A stretch of 64,000 nt of DNA from Haliclona indistincta (GCA_964017065.1 OZ024786.1:5805781-5869780), one strand, 5' to 3'; positions 34,420 through 47,139 are shown, counted from the stretch's first letter. Numbers and translations: made by a program. The notes: a model not told the origin generated them from the letters alone.

Positions 34420-34790
34420 GGAGCACAATACGTACATGGGCAGAGTCAACCAAGCAGACCAAATGCTGTCTTCTATGGGTTTACTCACCGCACCATCAAA
34501 TGGTGGCGCCGTGCATTCTTCCATCTCTTCGACCTGTTGATAGTGAATGCCTATATCTTGCATCAGGAACGAGTTCACACAAACAATCTCGGGTCGAACT
34601 TGCTTGCCAGCTTCTGTCAAGTGCAGTGATACCATCACCAGCATCCTCCGGCACACTTTCACCGACTAAAGAGAGGCACTTCATAAAAAAGGGGAGAAAG
34701 AGAGTCACTACACCTATCGTTTCAAGCAATGCAAAGTGCCTCTATGTGTAGTTCCGTGCTTCGAACTATATGGCCGATTCTGATATATCA
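34420..34790 (+). pseudogene. piggyBac-like transposase, C-terminal remnant
   Basis: Reads EHNTYMGRVNQADQMLSS, then in another frame FTHRTIKWWRRAFFHLFDLL, IVNAYILHQE, and later YRFKQCKVPLCVVPCFELY. This order (DQML, KWW..FFHL, INAYIL, C-terminal cysteine cluster) is that of piggyBac transposases. At least two frameshifts and internal stops break it. Upstream catalytic parts are not readable. It lies beside, and was perhaps split by, the 34940-36126 element. Confidence 0.65.
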
Positions 34791-34939
34791 GGACACTATT
34801 AAAGCCATACGTGTTTCACTCCTTTAAATGATGATCAGCATGAGGAAAAAATCTGTGTCCCAATGTGGAATGCGGAATTGCATTCAAGTCAGTACTCCGC
34901 CACAGCTTTGTAACCTTACCACTTTCAAACAGATTCAAC

Positions 34940-36126
34940 CATAGATAATATATTACCCTCCCGGGATTGGCAACACGGCTAATTAGCGCCTTCTCGCACG
35001 GACAGTCCGTGACCAAAGGGCGGCGTGGAGAATCTATGGCAGGTACTGAGACAACCACAACGGATGCTGGTAGTCTGCTTGTAAACGTAATCACTCTGAT
35101 GCTGGACGATCCTACCTTCAGTATTCAGATGCAGCTCAGTGAAGAAAATTGAAATGCAACGATCGAAAGACAACAGAAAAGAGTACTGTACACTAACAAG
35201 AGTATACAACCTGCTGCTAAGAAGAGTACACAGGCTGAAAATAATACATCAGCTGCAAGAGAAACGAAAAACAGTAGTATTGGGTTGTGCCTATTTGTTA
35301 TTATCTAGTTATTTTAATTCGACAATTTTACTCTCTTTCAATAATAGTGTGTGTGTAATCATAATAGTTCTTCGAGCACGAACACGTCTACGCTTGGTAG
35401 TGACCGGATTACTTGATCATCAACTGTCTGTTGTAATCCCTCTTGCTTCACTCAGTCTTTCTTTCTCTCCTCATGTTGTGAACACCAAGTCTAATTCTAC
35501 GACGACCCATTCCTGAGTCAAAACAGATGGTAATATACGACTCAATATTACAGCAATATAAAATCAGCTGGGAAGAAGTGATCTTGCCCATGCAAAACAC
35601 CATAGAAAGGCTGTTTGTTTTATGTACCCATCACGCATAGTACTTGTCTAGAAAGGTAACTGCTGTCCCACAAAAATGAATAAAGTGGTCACCATTTTTG
35701 TTACTTGGAGCACAAGGGAAACACGTGGCTCTCAACTAACCATGTCTACGCAAAGTACAGACCACGGATAGCATTATATAAATACCTTTTAGACCAGCCA
35801 AAGTGAAGTTTCTGTAGATAATGCACCACAAACACAAATACGCTATGACAGCCACAAACTTCGGCCTGAATATCAACATAACAAGCCAGGTGTACAACAA
35901 AAAGCATCGAGAAGTGTACAGCTAGCCTTATTCTTCATGCAAACAAACCATACCAGAAGTTGGGCTGTCTAGTAACTTACCTTTCGTTGCTTTCTCTTGA
36001 ACAACTGGCGTCCAGGTCAACTGTTCACACCAACGAATAGGTGCGAATCGCAGGTTGCGGACTGTCCGTGCGAGAAGGCGCTAATTAGCCGTGTTGCCAA
36101 TCCCGGGAGGGTAATATATTATCTAT
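34940..36126. mobile_element. 1.19 kb element with 70-bp perfect terminal inverted repeats
   Basis: Arms 34940-35009 and 36058-36127 are exact inverted copies, including GGGATTGGCAACACGGC and AGCGCCTTCTCGCACGGAC. Direct repeats GATTCAAC flank the element at 34932-34939 and 36127-36134 (8 bp, possibly 9 with one mismatch). That size fits hAT, Merlin, P or Mutator-like enzymes. Internal frames (34967-35152 and 35139-35516) have no transposase motif, so it appears non-autonomous. Perfect TIRs suggest recent movement. Confidence 0.8.
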
Positions 36127-36129
36127 GAT

Positions 36130-36900
36130 TCAACTCTTGATGAAAAGTATGCACAAAGTAATAAATATGATTACATTGTCTTGGAACAGACAGACTGTCT
36201 CTCTAGCAAGGCAACTGACAATGACGTATCATCATAGTATTGTTGGGGTCAACAAGCAATCTAACAACAACTACAACTGTTATCCAGTACCCCAATTGAA
36301 TATTTGTGGTTGACAGTGTCGGTCCTCATAGAGATAGCAACGAAACAAATGAATCAAAATTCGTGATACTTTGAATGCAACGACCAACTATTAAATTCAC
36401 CACTGTCATAAATAAAATATGTTTAACACAAGCATAAAAATTATATCCAACCCTACAATAGAAAGAAAACCCCATTTTGACCCTGCGTATACGTATAGTA
36501 TATCTTACAGAACCGAAGACTTGCAACACAGCAGCTGGTTGTTGTATAGTGGAAAAAACAGCACAATGGGGTCGGGGTACTTCGGGACAGCCATGGGCAT
36601 GGTTTGGTACAGTGACTGTGTAGACTTAGCTCTGCAGAGAGCACGTGGTCAGCCACGCCTATTATTACGGGAGGGGCTGAAATTTACATCATGTACATGT
36701 TTAGCTTATTGAAAAAAAAACAGCCAAGCAAGAAATAATTGGTCGATTGTGGAAGAGAGAGCACACTAAACAATGAAACACCACCAGTAACTTCGGAGTG
36801 GAAGAGGGTATGCTCTCTGTGTATATTACCTGAGGTTTGCTTTCTCTATAATAACCATGATTTTTACTACTAAAAGAAAAAGTCAACAAAAATAAGGATA
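36130..36900. other. No confirmed gene
   Basis: Short unassigned frames only, for example 36419-36712. Confidence 0.35.
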
Positions 36901-36949
36901 GACCTAGTGAGAGCAGTGCGGTTAGCTCCACGCAAGTTGATTCACTCAC

Positions 36950-37195
36950 CAAGTACAAGCTACCACTATGTTGATGATCAGCTTAGCCACCTCATTTGCT
37001 CCATATGTTGCTCTATCGTCATTCAACCAGTTGAGTTAGGCTGTGATAGCCTGGTCTGTGCAACTTGCTCTACATCTTCCCAGTCTGCAATTAGCACCAG
37101 CTCGATAAGGCCACCATCAGAGTACCACAAACTGCCATCCTCGAGATCTTATCCAGTCTGAAATTTTGCTGCAAAATCTGCAATCAATACTGTAA
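36950..37195 (+). pseudogene. RING-finger fragment, possibly RAG1-like or TRIM-like
   Basis: Reads DDQLSHLICSICCSIVIQPVELGC then VCATC, the first half of a RING, but the zinc-binding histidine of the usual C-G-H-x-V-C motif is serine here. About 110 bases on, in another frame, comes LEILSSLKFCCKICNQ, a second C-x2-C motif with the spacing seen after RAG1-like and TRIM RINGs. Frame change plus lost ligand mean a decayed copy. TRIM, TRAF or RAG1-like origin cannot be settled by eye. Confidence 0.4.
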
Positions 37196-37979
37196 TTGAT
37201 CCCATCATCTACAATATACAATCAAAGCACCTTGGTAGGTTTTTCCACATCCAAATAAGCAGCACAAAACAATTTAAATCAGATTTACACCTCAGTGTCG
37301 GTGATATAAGTGTATATCGCGGTGCACATTGCTGTTTGACTACTGTGAATGAAATCTTTGTCGTATTATAATTAAGACTATGCATAGTCGCTGGACTACA
37401 TTTTAGCAAACAGCTAGCTCAAGTGAGCCATCATCTCATCACATTCCATATACTCCTCAGTTGTTAGAAACAATTTCAGCCTTTAAGAAAAGTCAGAAAA
37501 TCAATGATGAAAAGGCTAGAGAAATAGAATGGAACACTCGTCAACAACGATTATCTCATTTACGAATTAGATGCAAATGATCAATCTGCAGGTCACAATG
37601 GTGAGCAAACTAAGAATAAATTAATTTTGACTTAGTAAGTACAAAACTCCTTATTGCTATGGTCAAATATTGGCGAAGATAAGAATTGTACATCACTACG
37701 ATGGTGCTGCTGCAGTCAAAGCAGATGCTGTGAAAGCCAGCAAAATAGTGAATCTGAGGCAAAAAGGAAAGCAAACAAGCTCTAGAGGGCTGCACAAGAA
37801 AAAGCTTAAGTAGCACTTTTAATTGTGCTTGACAATGCTTTGCGCCAACAGATAATGCTCAATACCACGTCATGTATCAGTAACGTACTTGGTAGAAAGC
37901 TAGGGAGGCACTTCAATTTTAATCAAGTCCTGCTAAGCCAAGTCCAAGTCCTAATGTTAATAACCTATCAGCCGAGCAT

Positions 37980-38215
37980 TATCACAACTAATATCTGCAT
38001 CGTTTATAGGATGTATCTTCATAACCATACATGTATTATGCTTCAAACAACTCCTTGACACTATATAAAAAGTTGTCACCTTGCTGGAGAATTGATAAGG
38101 AATCTTCAACAGAAGCAGCCTGAAATTACTGATGACATGTCTTACATGTCTAAGTGCTGTAGACATGTTTGTCTGGAGACACACTTCAGATATTCATACA
38201 GAGCAAGGTGAAAAC
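37980..38215 (+). pseudogene. Possible SAMHD1-like HD-domain fragment
   Basis: One frame reads SCHLAGELIRNLQQKQPEITDD (about 38075-38140), resembling the helix before the HD motif in SAMHD1-type dNTP triphosphohydrolases. The following residues are out of frame and the catalytic HD pair itself is not readable. About 80 residues at most are represented. It is a broken fragment if the assignment holds. Confidence 0.3.
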
Positions 38216-38499
38216 AAAGCGTGAACACCCTTATAGTGCTTTCTATATGATCAGAAGTACCAGATTCTCACCGTTGTTCCAGCTCCGCTTCCGCACTATC
38301 AAGTAAACAATCAAAAGCCACGTTTTCAATCACATCAGAATCATAAAATTCTCCTGGATCTGTTACTTTATTTCCAAAAATGGTGTCTCCTGTTCTCCGT
38401 GTTTTTGTTCAGCTGAACAAGATTAAATATTAAGTTTATTTATTCGCCCTGCCACAACTGGAAGAATGCTATTGGTTCATGTGGCAAACTAAATCTTTA

Positions 38500-39130
38500 C
38501 GTTGAGTCATAGTCCCACATAGATGATCCTACTGCTAGAGATATTCTCCTGTATACAATGAAGACAGAGATCAGACAGAGTCAAGGTGTCATCTGAGAAA
38601 GCTGCAAGGGTTTATCGCTGTAAATAGAGTATTACTGGCAAGTCCAGACAAATACAGGAGTTTTCTCTGCAATCGTCTTGAATTCAGTTAGTGATTTTAT
38701 TCAGTATAATTATGTGGCTGGGGCAAAGTACCAAGAGGTAGAATGATAATATGTCTATGCTGATCGACTAAACACAGAATTAAAGTAAAGTCTCATCTGC
38801 AAAGTTAGTCAAGGAATGCTAAAAAAGGTCTTAAGATTCAAAAAGAGTTTATAAAAATCAGCGGTGACCTCATTCATCAATCAATCATTTTTGAGGAGTG
38901 TCATGCCTTTTTTGGAGACTTATGGAAGATGAAAGTCGAGTAACGAGTACAGACTCTGAAGTTTGTGAACATTCATTAGCTTTTAGCTCTCTTCCTGCAA
39001 CAGGCGCACGAGACATCACGTTAGCATTTGTACATTTTAATAATAGGTTGAATATGTCGAATTTGGCTGGAAAGAGGCCTGATGGGGCTGTGCATGTGAC
39101 TATTACTATTACTGTCTCTGGCATGCCCCG
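38500..39130 (+). repeat. Unknown diverged module, copy 1
   Basis: Shares GCAAAGTACCAAGAGGTAGAATG-like text, then TGCTGATCGA, then the stretch around ACGAGTACAGACTCTGA and TTAGCATTTGTACATT to GATGGGGCTG, with the region 48490-49020 in the same order and orientation. An open frame at 38898-39449 covers the right part without a recognisable domain. Confidence 0.5.
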
Positions 39131-39245
39131 CCACCACCACCTCCTCAGCAGGAACATACCCCAGTGCCGCCACCGCCACCTCAGGCTCCTCACCAGGAGC
39201 ACGCCCTGCCGCCACCGCCTCGTCATCATGCACGGTCCCACATAT
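39121..39245 (+). other. Proline-rich coding-like stretch
   Basis: One forward frame (not the longest one) reads HAPPPPPPQQEHTPV then PPPPPQAPHQEHALPPPPRHH, ending at a stop in 39239-39241. The composition is strongly biased and could be the low-complexity part of a degraded exon. No family assigned. Confidence 0.3.
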
Positions 39246-39449
39246 AGAGAAATCATTGATTTACTGGACACCGCTCACAAAACAACAAGTGTGGACAAGA
39301 CAGTGACTGAAACACTAGCTGAGTTATTCACTTCAAAGTACCCACACGTTCAGATCCACCGGCCAACTCATTTCACAACTGTGGAGATAATAGTGTTCCT
39401 ACAAAACCATCGTCAATCGGAAGTGCAAAACTGTCTGGATCGCCTCTAG

Positions 39450-41780
39450 TTCACTATCAATCTAGATCATGGATTCCTAAGAACAGGTGTCACAATGGTA
39501 TGCAACGCAGAAACATGCACGGTGTTTACCATAATAATTTGCCAACCATGAGTAAGGCAGATGACGACGACCCACATCATCTATATTTTATATTTGCGCT
39601 GCATGTGGTACGACTTTAGCAGTGGTGGGATGCCATGATAGCATTAATTATGGGTTTTGGTCTTGTCTTTGTAGGAAGTTTTATCACTAATTTGGAATTT
39701 TAGCTCACCTTCCTAAGTGTAAATGCCTTCTTTTTGCTTTCCTGAGCCTACAAATTTCACATTTGTCTAGTGTATATAGATGACTCAACATTTGTTTCAT
39801 TTTGGCTGTACAAGTACATGGACTGTTAGCAAGGGATCTACATGTACCCATAGATTATTGTAGCACTTCTTTTCCCAGGTCATCCCACAGCTTCTGAAAC
39901 TCCAAACTGATAAAACATACAGTAAAGCTAGATAGACATATATCCACCTAAATGGTTATGGTTAATGGTCATTTTTTATTTTAACTTATTCCACATATCC
40001 TTGTTGATAGTGCTCTCTTTATCTTATCCAGGAACTGCATCAACTATATGGATGCTGAGATGACATCAGTCCAAGTGGCAGTTCGGTATGTTATCCTTGC
40101 TGTCTGCTTAAATTTTCTGTGCTATTCTCCAGTATACGACAGTGTTTTTGATTCCCTCTTTCCGCTTCGAAGTCAGCTCAATGGCTTCAAAATATGTACC
40201 AGCACTCAGCCAGGTAAAAACAGCGACAACCAAAAAATAAATTAATGCATTAATGAAGCTCCAATTAGTGGTCAAGCAAGAATGGTAAAACCAATTCTCA
40301 ACCTTTACAACCTTTACAAATAATGTGCACACACATTGAGTTCAGTGACTCGACAAATACTCATTGCTTATCAGAGAGCAGCGATGAGCAAGAAGTTGAC
40401 AATGAGGAAACCACCTTAACATCAGCTTCTCCCTCTGCAATGAAAACTGGTGAATTTGAAAGTAGTGAGGGGTAGGTAAGAAATAATTTAAAGTTTTAAT
40501 TGTGATTTATTACCTGAGGACAGTTGTTCCTACCAAATTGCAAGATCCAAGGCTGATTGTTATTTCCCTTATGCCAACTCAAGATGACGATGAGGCTATT
40601 CGAAGCAACTGGTGTACCTCAATGAAAACATGGAATTTAATTAATTTCGACAGAATGGTGAATTGCCTTGTCGTAAATTGTTGCAAATTAAGGTTTTGTG
40701 CAAAAACATGCCGACAACTGCTCGGGGCAGAATAAAATTAATTCAATGATACAGGTAAACAACCTGAAGAAAGGAAAGTGCATCAGTAGTAGTATGGCAA
40801 AAGTGTTGATTGCAGATAAGAAAGAACCGGTTAGATTGTTTGAAAACATTATTTTCAAGATAATTGATGGAGTCCATGGTAATAATGCTATGTGCACCTG
40901 AGCATAAATATAGTATTGATTATTGTGGCATTGTGTATGCTTCAGGATGATATCCTCCACATCTGATCCATTGTGTACGCAAGATCTGTACAAACACAAT
41001 AGCTTTAATTCAGTTTCCAGAAGTTTGGGAGAATTTTGCCTACTATAAAACTAGCAGTCTTGCATTGTAAAGGAGTTTAACAGGTTAGATAAAGTGACGT
41101 AGCTACAGCAGGGCGCCTTTCAACGAATAACGATGTGAGTTATTTTGACTGGTTTAGAATCAGGAGAGCATTACAAAGTACAAACCGATGATGACAATGT
41201 TTATTCTTTGAGCCTAAAGTAATCTTTGTATCAGTGAGAAACAGCTAGCATACTGGCAAGGAAATGTACTACGAAATTAGACCATCTCATGAGTAGTAAT
41301 TCACACATGCAACTAAAGCAACTATACTAGAGTGTAGCTCTATGTCATGATGCACAAACCTGTCCTCCTAAAGCCGGCTGGCAATTTATCTGCGCGATAT
41401 ACATGATATACCAGACACAACAATCCATGTCTGGTTAGAGTTTCTCAGCGACGAACCGTGATGGAAGAATCGTTCAACTCGTTTTTGAACGAACCGTTTC
41501 CTCCGAAACTAGTGGCGTCATTCGTGCTGCTCTAGGGCAAAGAATTGTCTGTGTACTGAAGGACCCAACAGCAGTAGACAAAAACCTTTGTTTTTAATGT
41601 AAAGAAGCACAAGTTTGAGCTGATAGACCTGCCAAAGTCTAGGATTTCTAGTTGTACCAGTGAACAAAACTCAGAGGTAAACATAATTGTCAGGCATCCA
41701 TGCTTACATAAACAAGTTGCAATTATTATGTAGAGTGCAGTAGACAACTCTAAAGTTGGAAGGTATCGCAAGGTTGTCTT
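39450..41780. other. No confirmed gene
   Basis: A coding-like acidic stretch at about 40330-40480 (HIEFSDSTNTHCLSESSDEQEVDNEE) ends before a GTAGGT donor. It is the only hint of an exon; no family recognised. Confidence 0.3.
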
Positions 41781-41794
41781 TGTCAAAAATTTTT

Positions 41795-42540
41795 ACTCAG
41801 CAATCAAAGAGGTCCATGAAACTGAACTGCTACATGCTGGGTACCGCAAGATGTATGAGAAGGTACTCTGTATTCAAGTATACCAGTTCGTGCTCATCCT
41901 GTCAACTGCGTAAACCCCATGTCACCAAACCTCCTCTGAAGCCAATTATAGCAAGAGGCTTTCTTTGTTGACTTCAGGTACTATGGTAAAATTAATATCT
42001 TGTTTATAATGTGTATCCGAATAGATTGATCTCATTGACATGCGCCAGATGGTAAATACCACTGGATACTGCATTGTGATGACCACTGGTCAAAATTCAA
42101 CTTTGCCTATCCGCTTGAGAGCAAGCATGCTGCCAATGTGAGTAGTGTACTCACTGACCATCTCTTCCCCTATTTCAGTGTGCCACGATTTCTCCACTCT
42201 GATGGTCGCGAGTTCATCAATGCTGTGATAGAAAGACTTCTGAAGAGCTGGCATTCAAATATTCAATTAGTCAGTGGTAGACCACGACATCCCAGACCCA
42301 AGGAGTTGTTGAACGAGAACACTACACTTTTAAAAGAAAACTGTCTGCTGAAATTAGCAAGACGAAATCAAGATCACCATCATGGGCATCATTGGTGCCT
42401 CGCATAGTCTGCGAGTTATATAGCACAATTAAACATAATTAATAATTTATTGTGATATTGTAGATGCTATGAACATTCAAATCCATGAGACCACTGGTGC
42501 ACCTCCGTACGAACTGGCACATCATGGAGGCTGAGTTGCA
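41795..42540 (+). pseudogene. Ty3/KRBA2-type integrase remnant
   Basis: In order: an HHCC-like zinc region (EVHETELLHAGYRKMYEKV, CSSCQLRKPHVTKPPLKPI), the rve core IDLIDM, KYHWILHCDDHWSKFNFAYPL (first D), VPRFLHSDGREFINAVIE (second D), SGRPRHPRPKELLNEN (expected E region), then WASLVPRIVC and, after about 60 bases, MNIQIHETTGAPPYEL. Such integrases occur in Ty3-like elements and in domesticated KRBA2/SCAND3-like genes. Several frame changes and stops break it; some gaps may be decayed introns. Confidence 0.7.
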
Positions 42541-43494
42541 ATATGAGCCGTCCGACCCGGTTTTAATATTCAAACCACAGATGATTCCCACCCTTTGCAG
42601 CACAAAGATTCATTTGTACTACTAGAATTTCAGATGGAGTTGTACAGAAAGTATGCTTCTACAATCTTGTGTGTAGACTCTACACATGGTACAAATCAAT
42701 ATCATTTCAAACCGTTCACAATTATTGTACCTGATGAATACAGCTAAGCAATCAATTCTACGTGTATCATCAATATCATCAAGTTTCATGAAGAAACATA
42801 ATGAAGAGCTATCAGAAAATTATTGCGTGAGGGGTGTGGGCGAGATGATACATCACAAGGTGTCTATAAGCTAGTAGAGCCATTGCTATGTCGCCACTAA
42901 TGTCTCCTCCTTCACCACCGTCGAGTGTTGTATCAGTGTCGAGACTGACACCCCTGAGTGTCAGTCTCGCAATAATCAGCCGACACACCTTACTCCAATG
43001 AGTGTCAGCCAATCAATGTAGTAGCGACACTATTTTGCAAACATGGCAAATGAACTAATCTCATAACTTCGAAAGCTGCAGCTGCATAGCATAGAAATTT
43101 ATAGGTTCGATGCTATCATTAAAGAATTACAGAAAGAACAACAAGCCGAGTGACAAATTTCTTCAATAGTAACTGCTCCTCGGTCTGCTGTCAGTATTAT
43201 TATAATCCAAAGCATTTTCATACTTAGGGATGGGAACATGAACTATCTATAATTATTGTGAAGAAGCTTGTGACGGAGACGAAGCCTAATTCGAGTACAA
43301 AACAGATAAATATGATCTGATGAAGATAGATCCACCTATTGATAGTGTTCTTAGCTGCTGCTGATGCTACATGAATTGTGAAGGAGGCTTTTTTTAGGTA
43401 AACGCTCATTCAGTATACAAGTAGCACTACAGCATTATTATTATCACTATACACAAGACAGACTTATCAGATCTACAACTTGCTGTGTATATGC

Positions 43495-43800
43495 GTGCGA
43501 AATTCAGGCAATGAGTGGTTTTAGTGCGAACTAACTATGTCATGGTCATTCTTTACCTTTCCTGTAGAGGCTGGGTCTAGTGCACCTCCAATGCAGCCAG
43601 TGGTACAGCCAGTGGAAACAGAGGAGCTCAGGTATTCCACTGAATCATGGTATCGTCTATATTGTACATTTGCTCACTAGTAGTCTTTCAGTAAGATATT
43701 CTCCTGCGGAGCTCACATGTGGTACAAAATCTATTAAATTAAACACTAACATGCAAATTCGCCGTCATATTTCATTATAGCTGAATCAATTCATTTATAT
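43495..43800. repeat. Left part of a duplicated segment (copy 2)
   Basis: Matches 18918-19120 (TAACTATGTCATGGTCATTC, GGAGCTCACATGTGG) with an insertion of about 60 bases near 43565-43650 relative to copy 1. The preceding 42560-43490 shows no gene. Confidence 0.7.
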
Positions 43801-43889
43801 TGAAAGTATAACAGTATAACAGTGAGAATAGCAGCGTGATAGCTACAGCACCCTAGTTGATACACATTAAGCTACTCAATGAATAGTTA

Positions 43890-44400
43890 ATCAGCTCAAT
43901 GCTTTCTCCACTTATGTCTACTACAATTTGAACGCAAGGTGAAGCATGCCACAAATATTACACGAGTATGGCTTCTCTCCAGTGTGAGTATGGATGTGAC
44001 GTTGCATAATCGCAGCACTACCTTTGGTAGAATATACACAATGAGGGCACTGCTATACTTTAGCTTGATCAGGTGTACGCATATGGGTATTGAGATTCCT
44101 AGATTGAGTAAAGCACTGACCACATTCCTCATATGAGTATGGCTTCTCTCCAGTGTGAGTAAAGATGTGATACCGCAAAGATGCAGCACTATGTTTAGTA
44201 GATTATAGACAATGCACCCAGAACAAGATGTCAGCGACTGGTTGTGATCTAGTAGCTGCAGCAACGAGGTAAGGGCACTGGTATGTAGTTTGATCAGTTG
44301 AAATACTTAATATGAATAATTATGCGAGAGAGACCAGAAACTTGAGAAAAGCAATGATCACATTCCTCACATGAGTATGGTTTCTCCCTGTGTGCATACA
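43890..44400 (-). pseudogene. Decayed C2H2 zinc-finger array, copy 2
   Basis: The complement reads [28 protein letters not shown], then [10 protein letters not shown], then [17 protein letters not shown]. More of the finger frame survives than at 19205-19690 (the QCFTQSRNL helix is intact), but stops and frame changes remain and one finger's first cysteine is tyrosine. It is paralogous to copy 1. Confidence 0.7.
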
Positions 44401-44589
44401 TATGATTTTATAAGATTTCTTAGCTATGTAAGAACAATGAGGGCACTGGTGTGAAATCTTTGGACAAGGTCAAGATGCTTGAGAAAACTTGATTTTGGAT
44501 ATTTTGACATTTCCGTAGTGTACATGGCTTGACTACTCAGTGAAGTATTGTGGTGCACAATTTGTGAAACCATCGCTCGTTGTACTAGC

Positions 44590-44805
44590 CTAAATGTGAA
44601 CGACATCCAAGTAAAGATGTCATAGGCCCTCAACAAGCTGTTTGAAAGAGGAATCCTGATTACGGGGCGAGTGCTTGGCGTAAGCTCAGATCTTAGCACT
44701 ACAAAGGAAGGCTTTTCATTTTTTGAGACAAGGTGCATAGAGCTCATTGATCAAAAGTTAGACATGGACCACCCTTCACAGAAAGTGTTCCTTTCATCGC
44801 AGGTA
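44590..44805 (+). other. Possible exon, unassigned
   Basis: A frame reads KRGILITGRVLG then KEGFSFFETRCIELIDQKLDMDHPSQKVFLSSQ before a GTAACA donor at about 44802. It is coding-like but no family was recognised. Confidence 0.25.
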
Positions 44806-45149
44806 ACATTATTATTATTATAGTAATCGCTACATGCATGTGTATAGCAAAGTTCACAGCACACAAAGCTTTATTATTATGTGTATTTATTCACATATGC
44901 AGACTTGGGATCTGATGCGTATGATGTACCATGGATTTACTGGTCTCCGTGAGAGTTTTCTCTCACTTATGGGCTCCATGGGTATTTCATCTCTCCCATC
45001 AGAATCAATGGGAATGCGGTGGAGAGGAGTGCATCAATGGGAATCAATGGGAGTACATCAAAGGGAGTACACCAATTTTCCCAATTGATTAGATGCCTTT
45101 TATTTTATGAGGTCTGAAATTAACATGGAGTGAGCCCAAATGTACTAGA

Positions 45150-45182
45150 GAATGTCTATGTCTATGTCTATGTCTATGTCTT
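45150..45182. repeat. (ATGTCT)n hexanucleotide repeat
   Basis: About five tandem copies of TCTATG. The histidine/arginine-rich reverse frame over it is an artefact. Confidence 0.85.
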
Positions 45183-45253
45183 AAATGTACACTGAAATGT
45201 ACTTTTGTTGAGATCTGATCAACCCAATTAACTATACCTTTGTTGTGTTCGCA

Positions 45254-45529
45254 GAAGGTCAGTATAATTATCATTGCCGCTTGGCAATGATATGGAAGGA
45301 CTTACGTGGATTCCCACTCCGGAAGTGGAATTCTAGTGAGCCTGCTATTCTGGAACACATAGATCCTAGTCTTAGAGATGTACAACATACCCACACAATT
45401 ATTGATTCTGAAAATTATATAAAGACGTTGGATGTGGAATGGTCTTCGAGCACTGATGAGTTTTCCTTAATGGTTAACGATTTGTACACTCAGAGTTTCT
45501 CCCTAAGAAAACAGTATCATGATATCTAG
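45254..45529 (+). pseudogene. BEL/Pao-type retrotransposon pol fragment
   Basis: Reads GFPLRKWNSSEPAILEHIDP, then IKTLDVEWSSSTDEFSLMVNDL. The LRKW-S-...-P-x-L-x3-I and KTL-x-V-x-W-...-D-x-F spacing is that of the region after the reverse transcriptase in BEL/Pao Pol. Only about 90 codons remain; no flanking LTR was seen. Confidence 0.6.
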
Positions 45530-47130
45530 CCATGGAGACTATGGAGGCTAATATACAATTGGGAAATGCAACACAGCTCTGACGAACCTTACTAGAAGAG
45601 ATAAAAAAGCGCAGAGACTTCTGCACATACTCATCAGCTAGGTCCATCTGAGCATTTACCACTCACACAAAGTACCAAGGATGAAATAGCAATGAAAAAT
45701 AATCCATGGAGTTCCTACTGAAAGAATCTTGATTCTAATGTAAAGCATAAAACAACACATGCATACACAGATACAAGAGAAAAAGTAGGAGATCGTTCAG
45801 AACGAGATAAATTCGATCAGTGTGTCTCAAGGTAGACTTTGTCACAAAATAATGAGCTGTAACTCAGCCTCCTGACATATCGTACAACGCCTCATGCTAC
45901 TACCAATGAGCCACCTTGTGTTTTGTTTCAGGGACGACATTTGAGAAGTCGTCTAGATCTGCTCAGACAAGACAGAGAACTGCCGCAAATAAACAAGCTC
46001 ATCAGAAGAGTCAGCATGATCAGCATTCTCGTTACCGAGACATTACTATCATCACGGCTGAGCATGTTGCATCTGAGTTCTTAGTTACCTGCAACTACTC
46101 GTTGTGTGACAGACAACTGGATTGAACAGGTTGTATATTCGTTGCTTGAACCATACCAAATTAGTTTAATTCTGCCTAGCCAAGAGTGCGGGCATAAATC
46201 GAAAAGTAGGTTCTGAGTAGGTTTATCGTATTTTTGCTATGATTCGCTTGCCAGCGTAACTATTTTGTTGCAATTTGCATCAAGCAAGGCTGTAGCAGGC
46301 CCACCAATCAGTTAACAACCTCTGATTGTTTACTTGAGCATCAGTGTTGCATTTGTATTGCTGTAGGATCATCACCACTTTGTCGGGCTGTAGCAGCTTA
46401 GCGACATATGGGTTGGATCGGGCAGATCGCATATCAACATGCACAGCAGCAAAGGAAAACCACTCCATACAAAAAGCTGCCTAACCATCTTTCAATATTT
46501 CAGCTGTTTGTTGTGTTATGCAAAATTGGAATCCAATGTTTTATAGCAGTATGTGTTAGGATAAGCTGTTCAGCTAGAAATAAAAGTATTATTAATAGGA
46601 CGAAAAGTATCAGAAATAAAGATTTTGCCCTTTATGCCCATTTTGGGTTAAAGTCGTTCTCATCAGAAATTTAAATCCAAAGATCTACAGTAAGAAACGC
46701 CCACACACATGCACTTGTAACATCACGTGTGATTCAGCAGTGCCACCAAAGAAAAAGTTGTTACCAGAAAAACGTACTATAGGTCACAAATTTTTGAGTC
46801 GTTACCATAAACAGATCAATAAAAGTCTTCATTGTTAATATGTTTTGTTTACTGCAGAGGATTGGAGAGCATAAACTAGCTGACAGGATAGTTGAGTGGA
46901 TACGACCACCATAGGAAATTAAAGTTTTGATGTTGACTTTTTCTCTCCAAAACATAATGCAGAGTCTTTTGCATCAGCTGTATTTTGTTTTAATCTCTTA
47001 TTAGTTACATTGTTCCAGTTAATGTAAATGGTTATAGGCATATAATCATGGCTAGAGTATAATGAGCAGAGCACATAGCATTCTTTCATGATCATGTGAC
47101 AATCATATCATCGGTAACACGCCGTGAAAA
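45530..47130. other. No confirmed gene
   Basis: Short unassigned frames on both strands. Confidence 0.35.
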
Positions 47131-47139
47131 ACCTCTATA

